47,088 nucleotides of DNA from Chloroflexota bacterium (GCA_023480825.1 JAMCWQ010000077.1:1-47088); one strand, 5' to 3'. Counted from the first letter of the stretch, positions 1 through 9,866 are shown. The notes: generated by a model not told the origin, from the letters alone. Made by a program: numbers and translations.

Positions 1-339
1 CGCCGGAGCTTGGAGAGGGGGTAGTGCCCGGAATCTGAGCAGATCAGCGGGAGTAGTGAAGTTGTAGATGGTGCCGCCGTGAAAGAACCCGACTTTGGAC
101 TCCAGCCACTGCATTTTAGACCGGAGACCCAGTTCGTCGATCAGATTGAGGACCGCCTGATCGCTGGTGAACAGATGGTGATAGAAGACCTCCAGGTCTG
201 TACCGGCAATGGGGAAGGTAGATGCCTGTCCTCCAAGCCGGTCGCGTGTTTCGAAGACCGTCACCTCATGGCCTCCACCAGCCAGCCGGTAGGCGGCAGT
301 CAGTCCCGCCATTCCTCCACCAATCACTGCTGTCTTCAC
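1..339 (-). CDS. FAD-dependent oxidoreductase (amine oxidase / protoporphyrinogen oxidase-like), N-terminal part; runs off left edge
   Basis: Reverse-strand translation from GTG at 339: (M)[39 protein letters not shown]..., a Rossmann GxGxxG FAD-binding N-terminus. Open to the window edge and absent from the ORF track. Confidence 0.85.
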   Translation of the reverse strand, partial: MKTAVIGGGMAGLTAAYRLAGGGHEVTVFETRDRLGGQASTFPIAGTDLEVFYHHLFTSDQAVLNLIDELGLRSKMQWLESKVGFFHGGTIYNFTTPADLLRFRALPPLQAPA

Positions 340-399
340 GGTTTGAAACTACCCCCATTCTTGATCCGCAAAATGAATAGATCCCCAAAAAGCTAAAGA

Positions 400-429
400 G
401 GGGACGGCAGCAAGTCCTGTGCCGTCCCC
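400..429 (-). terminator. Rho-independent terminator-like hairpin downstream of hppA
   Basis: GGGGACGGCA / TGCCGTCCCC, 10-bp stem, followed on the minus strand by TCTTTAGCTTTTT. Confidence 0.65.
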
Positions 430-475
430 CCGGTATCATACTGGTTGGGCTAGCCCTAATGCCTGGCTCCGCTGG

Positions 476-2566
476 CTATATGAACAGCGGGGCGAACACC
501 AGCGTTAGCGTCGATAGCAGCTTGATCAGAACATGTAGCGATGGGCCTGCGGTGTCCTTGAAGGGGTCACCCACCGTGTCTCCTACGACCGCAGCCGCAT
601 GGATCGGTGTTCCCTTCTTGACCGGAACTCCATTTAGGTCTTTCAGGTTCCCCGCCTCGATAAACTTCTTGGCGTTGTCCCAGGCGCCACCACCATTGTT
701 CATAACAGTGGCCAGGATGATTCCGGCCATGGTGCCCACCATCAGCAGGCCGGCCTCTGCTTCTGCACGGAGCAGGATGCCCACAACAATTGGGGCGCCA
801 ACTGCCAACAGGCCGGGCGCAATCATTTCCCGTAGGGCGCCGCGGGTGCTGATGTCCACGCACCGGGCAAAGTCGGGCTGGGATGTTCCTTCCATGATTC
901 CCGGGTCCGCACGGAATTGGCGCCGCACCTCTTCGATCATACGGCTGGCCGCCCGGCCGACGGCGCGGATTGCCAGCGAGCTAAACAAGAATACCAGCAT
1001 GGCCCCGACTAGCGCTCCGACGAACACACTGACGTTGGCAAGGTTGACCGTATTGAACGGCCGTCCGGTCAACTGGGCCACTTTGTCGAGGTAGGCCGAG
1101 AAGAGCAGGAACGCAGCCAAGGCGGCGGAGCCGATTGCGTAACCTTTGGTAAGTGCCTTGGTCGTGTTACCAACAGCATCTAGCCCATCTGTGATGTCGC
1201 GGATCTCTTCCGGCGAGCCTGACATCTCGGTAATTCCTCCGGCATTATCGGTTATGGGCCCGAAGGTGTCCATGGCGAGGATGTAGGCGGCGGTCATCAG
1301 CATGCCCATTGTGGCGATAGCTGTTCCGTAGATTCCGCCACCGGAGAGGCCGCTCTGTGATCCTACCCAGTAGGATGCCAGCAGCGCGACTGAGATCGAG
1401 ATCACCGGCAGGGCGGTACACTCGAAGCCGATAGCCAGACCGGAGATGATGGTCGTGGCCGGCCCGGTTCGGGCAGCATCCGCTATCTCTCGCACCGGCC
1501 GCCAGCTGCCGGACGTGTAATACTGCGTGATGTAGACAAAAGCAATGCTCGTCGCAATGCCAACCACTCCAGCAATGAAGAACTGAATCATGCCGAGCAT
1601 GAAATGGGTGGCCAGGAACATACCTATCACAGACAGAATGGCTGCAACGTAGTAACCCCGGTTCAGAGTCCCCATGGCGTTGGTTGTCCTAGGGCCCGGA
1701 CGAACGGACAGCAAGCCCACAGCACAAGCCACGATTCCAAGGGCTCGAACAACCAGAGGGAAGAGAATCCATGCGGGGTTGTGAGTCTGGGCGAAGACTG
1801 CGACGCCCAGTATCATCGCACCGATGTTCTCGGCGGCTGTGGACTCGAACAAGTCCGCGCCACGGCCTGCGCAGTCACCAACGTTGTCGCCTACGAGGTC
1901 GGCAATGACTGCCGGGTTCCGGGGGTCATCCTCCGGTATGCCAGCCTCGACTTTGCCAACAAGATCGGCGCCGACGTCCGCGGCCTTGGTGTAGATACCA
2001 CCACCCAGTTGGGCGAACAAGGCGACGAAGCTAGCGCCGAAGCCGAAGCCGACAATCAAGAACGGGGCCTTATCGGGGGCGGTAGCGCCACCAAAAGCAT
2101 AGAAGATACTAGCAACGCCGAGCAGGCTCAGCGCGACGACGAGGAATCCGGAGACCGCTCCACCTCGTAGGGCCACTGTGAGGGCTTCGCCAAGGCTACG
2201 CCGTGCGGCGCTGGCCGTGCGGATGTTCGATCTAACTGCAATGTACATGCCAATGAAACCGGCGAGGGCCGATAGGCCGGCGCCTACCAGAAAGGAGACA
2301 GATGTTTGGATGCCCAGAATCCAGTCATAATTTTGAAAGATGGCTATCAGGGCTCCTATGATGATTGCACCGACTACCGCCAACATGCCGATGGTGCGGT
2401 ATTGTCGGTTCAGGAACGCCATGGCGCCCTGATAGATCATTCCAGCGATCGTCTGCATGGCAGGTGTCCCTTGATCACGGCGCAGCACGTCCCAAGCAAG
2501 GTACATGGCAAAAGCAACAGCCCCGAGGCCAGCTATGTAGACAATTGCCACTTCAGTCCAGTTCAC
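476..2566 (-). CDS. hppA: Membrane-bound proton-translocating pyrophosphatase (M-PPase)
   Basis: Motifs DVGADLVGKVEAGIPEDDPRNPAVIADLVGDNVGDCAGRGADLFES, GNTTKALTKGYAIGSAALA and GDTVGDPFKDTAGPSLHVLIKL. GTG start at 2566 preceded by AGGAGG; the ORF track extends to 2611. Confidence 0.97.
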   Translation of the reverse strand: MNWTEVAIVYIAGLGAVAFAMYLAWDVLRRDQGTPAMQTIAGMIYQGAMAFLNRQYRTIGMLAVVGAIIIGALIAIFQNYDWILGIQTSVSFLVGAGLSALAGFIGMYIAVRSNIRTASAARRSLGEALTVALRGGAVSGFLVVALSLLGVASIFYAFGGATAPDKAPFLIVGFGFGASFVALFAQLGGGIYTKAADVGADLVGKVEAGIPEDDPRNPAVIADLVGDNVGDCAGRGADLFESTAAENIGAMILGVAVFAQTHNPAWILFPLVVRALGIVACAVGLLSVRPGPRTTNAMGTLNRGYYVAAILSVIGMFLATHFMLGMIQFFIAGVVGIATSIAFVYITQYYTSGSWRPVREIADAARTGPATTIISGLAIGFECTALPVISISVALLASYWVGSQSGLSGGGIYGTAIATMGMLMTAAYILAMDTFGPITDNAGGITEMSGSPEEIRDITDGLDAVGNTTKALTKGYAIGSAALAAFLLFSAYLDKVAQLTGRPFNTVNLANVSVFVGALVGAMLVFLFSSLAIRAVGRAASRMIEEVRRQFRADPGIMEGTSQPDFARCVDISTRGALREMIAPGLLAVGAPIVVGILLRAEAEAGLLMVGTMAGIILATVMNNGGGAWDNAKKFIEAGNLKDLNGVPVKKGTPIHAAAVVGDTVGDPFKDTAGPSLHVLIKLLSTLTLVFAPLFI

Positions 2567-2847
2567 TAACAACCTCCTTGATCTTGAATCCCTGGGGTAA
2601 TAGCCGGACAACTTTGTTCACTGAATAGTTCTGAGATTCTACTGTCCTTTGTTTGTGGCGTTTGATCCCTCCTACTTTCACCGTCTTTGAGTAGTCATTC
2701 CCTCCTCGAGACGGCGGTCTTCATGATCGAGATATCTCTTTCACTGCACAACACGGGGGTGTTGCTGCTGCCGTTTGAGCTATCCCAATTCATTAACTAA
2801 GTGACGCCGGGCGACCCACAGAACGCAATGGCGAATCATTAAGTTCG

Positions 2848-3780
2848 TTAGCTGCCTTGTACTACAGCTTGGCGGCGCCTAAACCTTCTGAAGAAGTTGC
2901 CTACTTCTCCGTTCTCCCAGACTACTAACAATAGACTGGCGTTGAAGATCGAGGAGTAAGTACCGCTGACGATGCCGATCAGCAGCGCCAGAACGAAACT
3001 GTGAATCGTTGTCCCTCCGAACAGGAACAAAGCAGATAGAGTAACAATCACAGTGAGAGATGTTGTCACCGACCTCGCCATGGTCTGGAGGAGGCTGTGG
3101 TTGACAACGTCTTCATAACTGCCCCCAACGTTCTTGGTGGCGTTCTCCCGAATCCGGTCGAACACCACGATCGTGTCGTGGACTGAGAAACCGATGACAG
3201 TTAGAAGAGCGGTGACGAATAGGGAGTCCACTTCGATACCGAAGACCCTGCCTAGGATGGAGAAGACACCGAGAACCAACAGTCCGTCATGAAGCATAGC
3301 TATGATGGCACAGACACCGTAGCGCACTGGGCGCTTGACCTTTCGGAAAGCGAAGGAGATGTAGGCCAGAATTCCGATCGCAGCCGCGGCCACCGCATAG
3401 ATTGAGTTTGTGGTCGTCTGACTGCTGACCAGCGGGCCAACAGACTCGAACCTCAACTCAGTGAACTGGCCGAATTTGTCGGTAAGCGCTTTACTAACTT
3501 GGGTTTTAAGAGTGGACCCAGCCTGCAGATTGGGCAACCTGATCAGAATACCGTTCTGACCTGATGTCTGCACAGTAGCATCTTTCAGCCCATTGTCGGC
3601 CAGGACGGTCTTGACCTCTCCCGGCATGACTTGGTGTTGGAAGCTGAGTTCCCACAGGGTGCCACTGGTAAAATCGATGCTGAACCTCAGACCGAAGAGC
3701 GCCAAGGAAATAAGGCCCGGAACGATGACAATAAGCGAGATAAGAAAGAACCAATATCGCTTGCCGACGATGTCAAGCAC
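2848..3780 (-). CDS. secF: Protein translocase subunit SecF
   Basis: SecF-type sequence: LISLALFGLRFSIDFTSGTLWEL, VIGFSVHDTIVVFDRIREN. Lies next to secD. Confidence 0.95.
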   Translation of the reverse strand: MLDIVGKRYWFFLISLIVIVPGLISLALFGLRFSIDFTSGTLWELSFQHQVMPGEVKTVLADNGLKDATVQTSGQNGILIRLPNLQAGSTLKTQVSKALTDKFGQFTELRFESVGPLVSSQTTTNSIYAVAAAAIGILAYISFAFRKVKRPVRYGVCAIIAMLHDGLLVLGVFSILGRVFGIEVDSLFVTALLTVIGFSVHDTIVVFDRIRENATKNVGGSYEDVVNHSLLQTMARSVTTSLTVIVTLSALFLFGGTTIHSFVLALLIGIVSGTYSSIFNASLLLVVWENGEVGNFFRRFRRRQAVVQGS

Positions 3781-3942
3781 TGTGAAGCCCCCATCGCGAA
3801 TAAACTGAGCCGGCAGACTGAAGACTGGCCGGCCTCAAAAAGACAGAAAAAAGCAACGCGCGACAGTATACCAGAGATTGCAGGCCGCTACAAAGAGCCT
3901 GTTCGAGATCCCAGGGAGCGCCCCTGGTCTGTGATGGTGACA

Positions 3943-4236
3943 TCAAAAAGAATCCAGAGCCCTCGTGGCCCTTCGTACATACCTCCAGGACAGGATGCTC
4001 ACGCCAAACTGGAGGGTAGCGGCCAGCGCGCCGCCAAAGTAGAAGGCCAGGGAAATGCCCGCCAACGCGGCTGCGGCAAAGAAATAGCGGTCGAGCCGCT
4101 TGCTGTAAAGTCTCGGCGCTCCGAGCAACACTGCCAGTATTACGAAGCTCACGATGACGAGAAACGCAAATGCAATCAGATTGATGGTCGTTCCCGCCAG
4201 AACACCCTGCATTATTCTCACAACACGAACCGCCAA
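3943..4236 (-). CDS. Small hydrophobic membrane protein of unknown function between secD and secF
   Basis: 97-aa ORF with two or three predicted hydrophobic segments, same strand and spacing as secD/secF. An alternative start at 4212 is possible. Confidence 0.6.
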   Translation of the reverse strand: MAVRVVRIMQGVLAGTTINLIAFAFLVIVSFVILAVLLGAPRLYSKRLDRYFFAAAALAGISLAFYFGGALAATLQFGVSILSWRYVRRATRALDSF

Positions 4237-4275
4237 ACCACGGGATTAGGGCAGCCAAGGGGCTGCTCCTGTTAC

Positions 4276-5811
4276 TCAACTGTTTGCGGGCCTTGCCTCA
4301 CCTGCTGCAGCATTATCGGTGCCAGCCGACCCTCTATCTAGCCCGAAGAGCCACCGTTGACGGGGAGATAGCTTCGCCACTGCCGGAAACAGCCATTTCT
4401 GGGTCGCCGCAAGGAAGTTGCGGGTGACGGTGATGGCGGTGAACATACTCACTACTACGCCGATCCCCAGAGTGAAGGCGAAGCCCGTTATCATGCTTAT
4501 CCCCATTGCACTACCAAACCAACCGAGTATCAAACAGGTTATGATAGTGGAGATGTTGGAATCACGGATTGAAGGCCAGGCATGCCTGAATCCGGCGTCC
4601 ACCGCCGCAGCAAGGGTGTGGCCGGCGCGCAACTCCTCTTTGAGCCGGGCGAAGATCAGGATGTTGGCGTCGACTGCCATCCCGATTGACAGAATGAAGC
4701 CCGCAATGCCGGCAAGTGTCAGCGTCACCGGAATGACCTTGAAGAGGGCGAACACCATGGCGGTATACATTAGAAGAGAGATATCGGCGAGCAGCCCGGG
4801 TAGCCGGTAGTAGACTATCATGAAAGCCAGCACCAAACCGAGGCCGATCGCTCCCGCCACCAAGCTCTTTTGCACGGAATCCTGACCCAAGGTCGGCCCG
4901 ACCGTGCGGTCTTGTACCACCTGCAAAGAAACCGGGAGGGCACCGTATTTCAACTGCAGAACAATCTTCTGCGCTTCGTCAAGGCTTACACCCTGAATAA
5001 CGCCGCTCCCCCCGGTGATGGGGCTTTCTATGACCGGGCAGGAGATAACATGCTTGTCTACCACAATTGCCAAATACTTGCCGACGTTAGCTGACGTGAA
5101 ATCACCAAATTTTTTGGCTCCCTCCGACTTGAAGCTGAAACTAACCTCAGGAGCGCCAAGCTGGTCGAAGGTAACATCCGATTTGCTGAGGTCCGACCCG
5201 GTGACCACAGTCTGGTAGACTGTCTGGCTAGGGGAGGCGGCTTGGCTCCCGGTGGTGGTAGTCGGTGTGACCGTGTTTGTCGATGTCACGGTCCCGCTAG
5301 CCTCCGGGGTGGGGCTTGCAGAAGGAGTTGGGCTAGGCGTCGCGCCACTCGCAGCCGTGCCGCTTATTGGGGTAGTCGGTCCCCCGAGGCTAGTGGTTAC
5401 TACGCTGCCAATCGGCAGGGGGGTGGAGCCGGCATCGATGAACTCGAGAAGTCCCGTCTCGCCGAAAGCGGCAATCGCCTTGTCGGGGTCCTTAATGCCG
5501 GGGAGCTCCACAATTATGCGGCTGTCTCCCTGTCGCTGGACCAAGGGCTCAACTACTCCGAGGGCATTTACCCGCTGCTCGATGATCTGCTTTGCCGCTT
5601 CCAGGGTGTCGGCGTTCGGTGCGGTTCCCTTCGGCCACTCGGCTTGCAGGAGCACCTGCATTCCACCGAGCAGGTCAAGCCCCTCGTGAACGCTTATATC
5701 CCGCTTGAAGCCGAAGATATCAATCCCGGAATTGTTTGGCAGGTCGATCCACGCCGCAATGCCAACGATGGCCACAATGATCAGAAGCCAGTATCCTGTG
5801 CGTATCCGCAA
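4276..5811 (-). CDS. secD: Protein translocase subunit SecD
   Basis: GLDLLGGMQVLLQAEWP, AGFILSIGMAVDANILIFARLKEELRAG. TTG start with GGGGAG upstream. Confidence 0.95.
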   Translation of the reverse strand: MRIRTGYWLLIIVAIVGIAAWIDLPNNSGIDIFGFKRDISVHEGLDLLGGMQVLLQAEWPKGTAPNADTLEAAKQIIEQRVNALGVVEPLVQRQGDSRIIVELPGIKDPDKAIAAFGETGLLEFIDAGSTPLPIGSVVTTSLGGPTTPISGTAASGATPSPTPSASPTPEASGTVTSTNTVTPTTTTGSQAASPSQTVYQTVVTGSDLSKSDVTFDQLGAPEVSFSFKSEGAKKFGDFTSANVGKYLAIVVDKHVISCPVIESPITGGSGVIQGVSLDEAQKIVLQLKYGALPVSLQVVQDRTVGPTLGQDSVQKSLVAGAIGLGLVLAFMIVYYRLPGLLADISLLMYTAMVFALFKVIPVTLTLAGIAGFILSIGMAVDANILIFARLKEELRAGHTLAAAVDAGFRHAWPSIRDSNISTIITCLILGWFGSAMGISMITGFAFTLGIGVVVSMFTAITVTRNFLAATQKWLFPAVAKLSPRQRWLFGLDRGSAGTDNAAAGEARPANS

Positions 5812-5896
5812 GAATTTCTCCCCCTAGCATGAACGGGCGGTTGGGCTATCTACAGTCTGATGATTATATCTAATGGCTTCCAAGGATGTCAACGAC

Positions 5897-5926
5897 TTGC
5901 CGGTCACAACCCTGCTGCGTTATAAT
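5897..5926 (+). promoter_or_regulatory. Putative sigma-70-type promoter for gltX
   Basis: TTGCCG-N18-TATAAT upstream of gltX. Confidence 0.5.
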
Positions 5927-5964
5927 GCACGAACGCGGCCAGTTTTTGCCGATTGGGAGGACCT

Positions 5965-7452
5965 GTGAGCGATAGGGACACAGTACGGGTGAGGTTTGCG
6001 CCAAGCCCGACGGGAACACCACATATTGGGAATATTCGCACTGCGCTTTTCAACTGGCTATTTGCGCGCCATCACGGAGGCAAATTCGTACTGCGCATAG
6101 AAGATACTGATGTGGCGCGCCGTGTTCCTGGAGCGGTTGAATCTATTTTGGACGCCTTGCGGTGGCTAGGACTACAGTGGGATGAGGGACCCGAGGTCGA
6201 TGGGCCTTATGGTCCGTATTATCAGTCACTAAGGCTTGATCTTTACCAGTCCCTCGCGGAGAGGTTGGTGGCAGAGGGAAAGGCCTACTATTGCTTCTGC
6301 ACCCAGGAACGACTCACAGAGATGCGGAAGGAGCAGGAGGCCCGCAAAGAGCCGCCCGGCTACGACCGGCTCTGCCGTACGCTCTCTGAAGCCGATGTTC
6401 AGGCCTGCTTCGAGAAGGGGCTGAAGCCCGTAGTGCGCTTGAAGGTTCCACTTGAGGGCGAGACCTCCTTCCACGATCTCATTCGGGGAGAGATCACTTT
6501 CGCCAACGCGGTCCTTGATGACCTGGTACTCCTGAAGTCGGACGGGTACCCGACTTATCACCTTGCCAACGTGATCGACGATCACTATATGAATATCACG
6601 CACGTAATGAGGGCGGAGGAATGGATACCCAGCACTCCCAGGCATATTCTCCTGTACAAAGCCCTCGGCTTCGAGCCGCCCATTTTTGCCCATCTGCCGA
6701 TAATTCTCGCCCCCGATAGGAGCAAGTTGAGCAAGCGGCATGGTGCTACAGATACCGGCTGGTACCGAGAGCAGGGATATTTGCCCGAGGCCATGGTCAA
6801 CTACATGGCGCTACTTGGTTGGGCTTACGACGAGAAGCAAGAGATCTTCACCATTCCGGAATTGATCGAGAAATTCGAGCTCGGCAAAGTCAATCCTACC
6901 GGCGCGGTCTTTTCCAAGGACAAGCTGGACTGGATGAACGCCTACTATATCAATCACGTCGTCGGCGTAGAGGAACTCGCTGCACGCTGCCTGCCGTTCT
7001 TGCAGAATGCCGGGCTTGTGGCGCCGGGGAGTCCCGCCGATGTTCGGGAGTTCCCCTATCTTTTGAGCATCGTGCCGCTGATCAAGGAGCGCATGAAGCT
7101 CTTGAGTGAGGTTGCCGACCTCACCGACTTCTTCTTCCTTGATGATCTTCACTACGACCCGCTGGCGTTGGTGCAGAAGAAGATGACGCCGGAATCGACC
7201 CTTGCGGCACTGGAGTCCGCTGAACAGGCCCTCTTGCCGCTACGCGATTGGAAAGAAGAAGCACTCGAAGGGACGCTGCGGCCTTTGGCTGAAAACCTCG
7301 GCCTAAAGCCTGGCCAGCTTTTCATGACGCTCCGGGTGGCGATTACCGGGCGAACCGTATCGCCAGGGTTGTTCGAGACAATGGAGGTGCTCGGACGCCA
7401 GCGTACGCTTCTGAGAGTGGCGAGGGCGGCCGATGCACTGCGAAACATGTAG
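5965..7452 (+). CDS. gltX: Glutamyl-tRNA synthetase
   Basis: Class I HIGH region PTGTPHIGNIRTALFNWLFAR and KLSKRHG motif. GTG start with GGGAGG upstream; the ORF track begins at 5953. Confidence 0.96.
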   Translation: MSDRDTVRVRFAPSPTGTPHIGNIRTALFNWLFARHHGGKFVLRIEDTDVARRVPGAVESILDALRWLGLQWDEGPEVDGPYGPYYQSLRLDLYQSLAERLVAEGKAYYCFCTQERLTEMRKEQEARKEPPGYDRLCRTLSEADVQACFEKGLKPVVRLKVPLEGETSFHDLIRGEITFANAVLDDLVLLKSDGYPTYHLANVIDDHYMNITHVMRAEEWIPSTPRHILLYKALGFEPPIFAHLPIILAPDRSKLSKRHGATDTGWYREQGYLPEAMVNYMALLGWAYDEKQEIFTIPELIEKFELGKVNPTGAVFSKDKLDWMNAYYINHVVGVEELAARCLPFLQNAGLVAPGSPADVREFPYLLSIVPLIKERMKLLSEVADLTDFFFLDDLHYDPLALVQKKMTPESTLAALESAEQALLPLRDWKEEALEGTLRPLAENLGLKPGQLFMTLRVAITGRTVSPGLFETMEVLGRQRTLLRVARAADALRNM

Positions 7453-7493
7453 GGTGGCGGCGAGTTTCGCCAGCCGGTAGGGATGGACTTGGG

Positions 7494-9641
7494 CTACTTA
7501 CTGGAATTCCGTATCATGTAGCCAGTCTTCTTGAGGTCGCGGACCAATGCCGACAGGTCATCTTCTTTGCCCTTGCCGTCACTTTCGGCCAGCGTGACTG
7601 ATGCTGCTGTCCGGGAGATTCGCCGGACGGAGTACTGTGTCAATGCCTTGGAGGAAAGCAACTCCTCCAAGATGGCGGCATCCTCGGTTTCGATGAGTAA
7701 GGCCCGGTGCAGGCTGACCTCTTTAAATTGCCTTCCCCAGTCCTGCAAAGTGAATTCTATGTTCTGGGGTATCTCTTTTTGGCTGTTATTCGCCAGGATA
7801 TCCAGCATTTCCTGGATCCTCAACCCACGATCGAGACCACGCTGCACGCTCTCCTTGGATAGAGCGTAGACGTTGACCCTGTCACGACGCAGGGCATCGG
7901 TGAATTGGAGCAGAGACCAGACGAGTCTAGGCATGGGGTTGAAGACAAGCACTTCGAAATTTGGCTGGACGATCAGACTCGCCTGCTCCTGATGTGATTG
8001 CCCGGCATTCCAATGGTCGGAGAGGAGATACTCTGCGAGTTCCGTGATGCGGAAACGGTCAGGCTGGCTACCGTTCTCTTGGCCCAGCTCGACGATTCCC
8101 ATCCAGTAGGCTGCAGTGCGCACGACTCCTCTAAGGGCTTTCCCCTCGTACTCTTCCCATTCTTCCTTGATTCTCTCCAGACCGCGGTACCCGTGGAAGC
8201 GCACGATGTCCTCTTTGGATCTCATGAAGTATGGATCACTGTTGCGGGTGGCCTCCAGAAGGGAGTCGATCACATACCATTTGTCCGCTTGGCACGTGCG
8301 TAGCCAGTCTACCGTCTTGAGCCGGGCGTTTGTCCAGTTGCCGCCCCACGCTCCCTCGATTCCGGTAGGCTCGTGCCACCACCTGTCGGCAAGCCAGAGC
8401 TTGTAGATCTGGCGCATTTGGCAGGTAAAATCCATGGCCACCCAGCGGTCAATTGCAGTAGTCACGAACAAATCACGGCCGCTTTTGGCCAGCAGGCCCA
8501 GTTTTGTGGATACGTGCTGCAACAATTGGAGATAGGGGATGATCTTATCTTCGTCTTCTATTGCCAGCACTCCTGCCAGCCGCTTTGCCAGCCGCCTGGG
8601 AAGTTGATGAGTAGTGGTGGTGATACTGGCGTCACTCTGGGAGACAAAGCTGAGAAAGGCCAGTAGGTCTTGAGAGAAAGCGAAAGGCGCGACTGCAGTC
8701 ACCTTTGCGGGCGCAGTTGCCGAGCGCAATCTGGCCGGCAGGGCCTTATTGTGACTCTTTGGGTAGAGAACTTGCTGTGGTATGAATAGGAGCCTCTCGC
8801 CGCCCCTATATGTCTCTACGACGATAAAGCGGTCGGCAAGGGAACGGAGCAAGCGGCGAATCGTGTCCTCATCGGCATGGCACCGGGCTCGCAAGTCTCG
8901 GAGAAGCATTTGCCCGCCGTTCTGTCGCACCGCGCGGTATACTGCCAAGCCTCCCCTCTCGAGACTCCTTATGGCACGCGTTATCTCCGCCTGGTCGCTT
9001 GTGGTTTGGGCGAGCGCCGACACCAGCTCTTCCTTTGAAGAGCTCTCGGAAGGTGCCGGTATTCCCCAATTTCTGGCTATTCTCTCCAGTTGCGATACAT
9101 CGAAACGGCTAAGGATGGATGCATTGGTTTCATCAGTCTGTGGTGGAGCATCAATCTGCTGGACAAGGTTCAGGAGTAACCGTCCGAGTTCCCGGGGAAT
9201 AGACACCATCCGGCGCTTGCCGTCTGGGCAATCAAAGGGATTGCTACTGGCTGGTTGGCCGAAGATCATCCTATTCCCCTTTATCGCGACATCCTCCATG
9301 AAGGCAAGCGCGATGTCCTGAAACTTGGAGAACACAAGGGCCAGGTCATCCCTGTCGATTTCGGTGGCGGCGGCTATGTCCGCCGTGTATGCCCAGAAGT
9401 TGTTTCTTGTCAGGAGATAACGTAGGACTACAATCTCGTCCGGGCGTTGTTTTTCGAGCAGCCTCCGGCCAGAGCGTTCGTCGAGCATCTCGCGGCACAA
9501 ATAGAAGACATCTTCATGAGTGGCGCTCTGGCTAATCCTGATGTCCCAAAAGGATGCCACTCGCCGCAGGGAGTTCGAAGACTGATCGAGCAGCCGGCCT
9601 ACGAGATTCTTCACTGGAAAGAAATGCCCCCTAGTGACCAT
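7494..9641 (-). CDS. Helicase-associated (XPB/Ssl2 N-terminal-like, Helicase_C_3) domain protein
   Basis: C-terminal region ILVQPNFEVLVFNPMPRLVWSLLQFTDALRRDRVNVYALSKESVQRGLDRGLRIQEMLDIL fits the XPB-associated domain. No Walker A/B helicase core seen. ATG at 9641; the ORF extends to 9686. Confidence 0.75.
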   Translation of the reverse strand: MVTRGHFFPVKNLVGRLLDQSSNSLRRVASFWDIRISQSATHEDVFYLCREMLDERSGRRLLEKQRPDEIVVLRYLLTRNNFWAYTADIAAATEIDRDDLALVFSKFQDIALAFMEDVAIKGNRMIFGQPASSNPFDCPDGKRRMVSIPRELGRLLLNLVQQIDAPPQTDETNASILSRFDVSQLERIARNWGIPAPSESSSKEELVSALAQTTSDQAEITRAIRSLERGGLAVYRAVRQNGGQMLLRDLRARCHADEDTIRRLLRSLADRFIVVETYRGGERLLFIPQQVLYPKSHNKALPARLRSATAPAKVTAVAPFAFSQDLLAFLSFVSQSDASITTTTHQLPRRLAKRLAGVLAIEDEDKIIPYLQLLQHVSTKLGLLAKSGRDLFVTTAIDRWVAMDFTCQMRQIYKLWLADRWWHEPTGIEGAWGGNWTNARLKTVDWLRTCQADKWYVIDSLLEATRNSDPYFMRSKEDIVRFHGYRGLERIKEEWEEYEGKALRGVVRTAAYWMGIVELGQENGSQPDRFRITELAEYLLSDHWNAGQSHQEQASLIVQPNFEVLVFNPMPRLVWSLLQFTDALRRDRVNVYALSKESVQRGLDRGLRIQEMLDILANNSQKEIPQNIEFTLQDWGRQFKEVSLHRALLIETEDAAILEELLSSKALTQYSVRRISRTAASVTLAESDGKGKEDDLSALVRDLKKTGYMIRNSSK

Positions 9642-9653
9642 GGTAAGTAATGA

Positions 9654-9662
9654 ATTATAGCA
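9654..9662 (-). promoter_or_regulatory. Putative extended -10 element for the helicase-associated gene
   Basis: Minus strand TGCTATAAT, 12 nt upstream of the ATG at 9641. Confidence 0.45.
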
Positions 9663-9762
9663 TAACTTGTCTAGTTCTGTTTGCAACTGCCTTGCTCGCT
9701 TCTGTCTACAGTTTTGGCGAGTGCTTATGGCCTAGCAAAGCCATTAAGGAAGGGTGTCGACG

Positions 9763-9791
9763 TTGACAGGCGTGCTCGAATAGTGTAACAT
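9763..9791 (+). promoter_or_regulatory. Putative recA promoter
   Basis: TTGACA-N17-TAACAT upstream of recA. Confidence 0.55.
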
Positions 9792-9866
9792 CTACTGGTG
9801 TTTTAGAACAAACAATCTAATTCTAGCGACCTTAATGAAATCCAATAAATATTGAAGGAGCCTGAG

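Noticed and set aside
459-1094. 211-aa ORF antisense to hppA
   Set aside because: Overlaps a conserved membrane pyrophosphatase; low-complexity Ala/Pro/Arg/Ser translation typical of antisense reading.
2749-2775. CAACAC-GGGG-GTGTTG hairpin between secF and hppA
   Set aside because: Only a 6-bp stem and no T-tract; not strong enough to call a terminator or riboswitch.
3631-4341. 236-aa plus-strand ORF spanning secF start and the secD-secF gap
   Set aside because: Charged, low-complexity translation with no domain; overlaps secF and the small membrane ORF.
9660-9860. Possible LexA/SOS box in the recA promoter region
   Set aside because: TAGAACAAACAATCTAATTCTA is only imperfectly palindromic and does not match GAACN4GTTC; no confident site.
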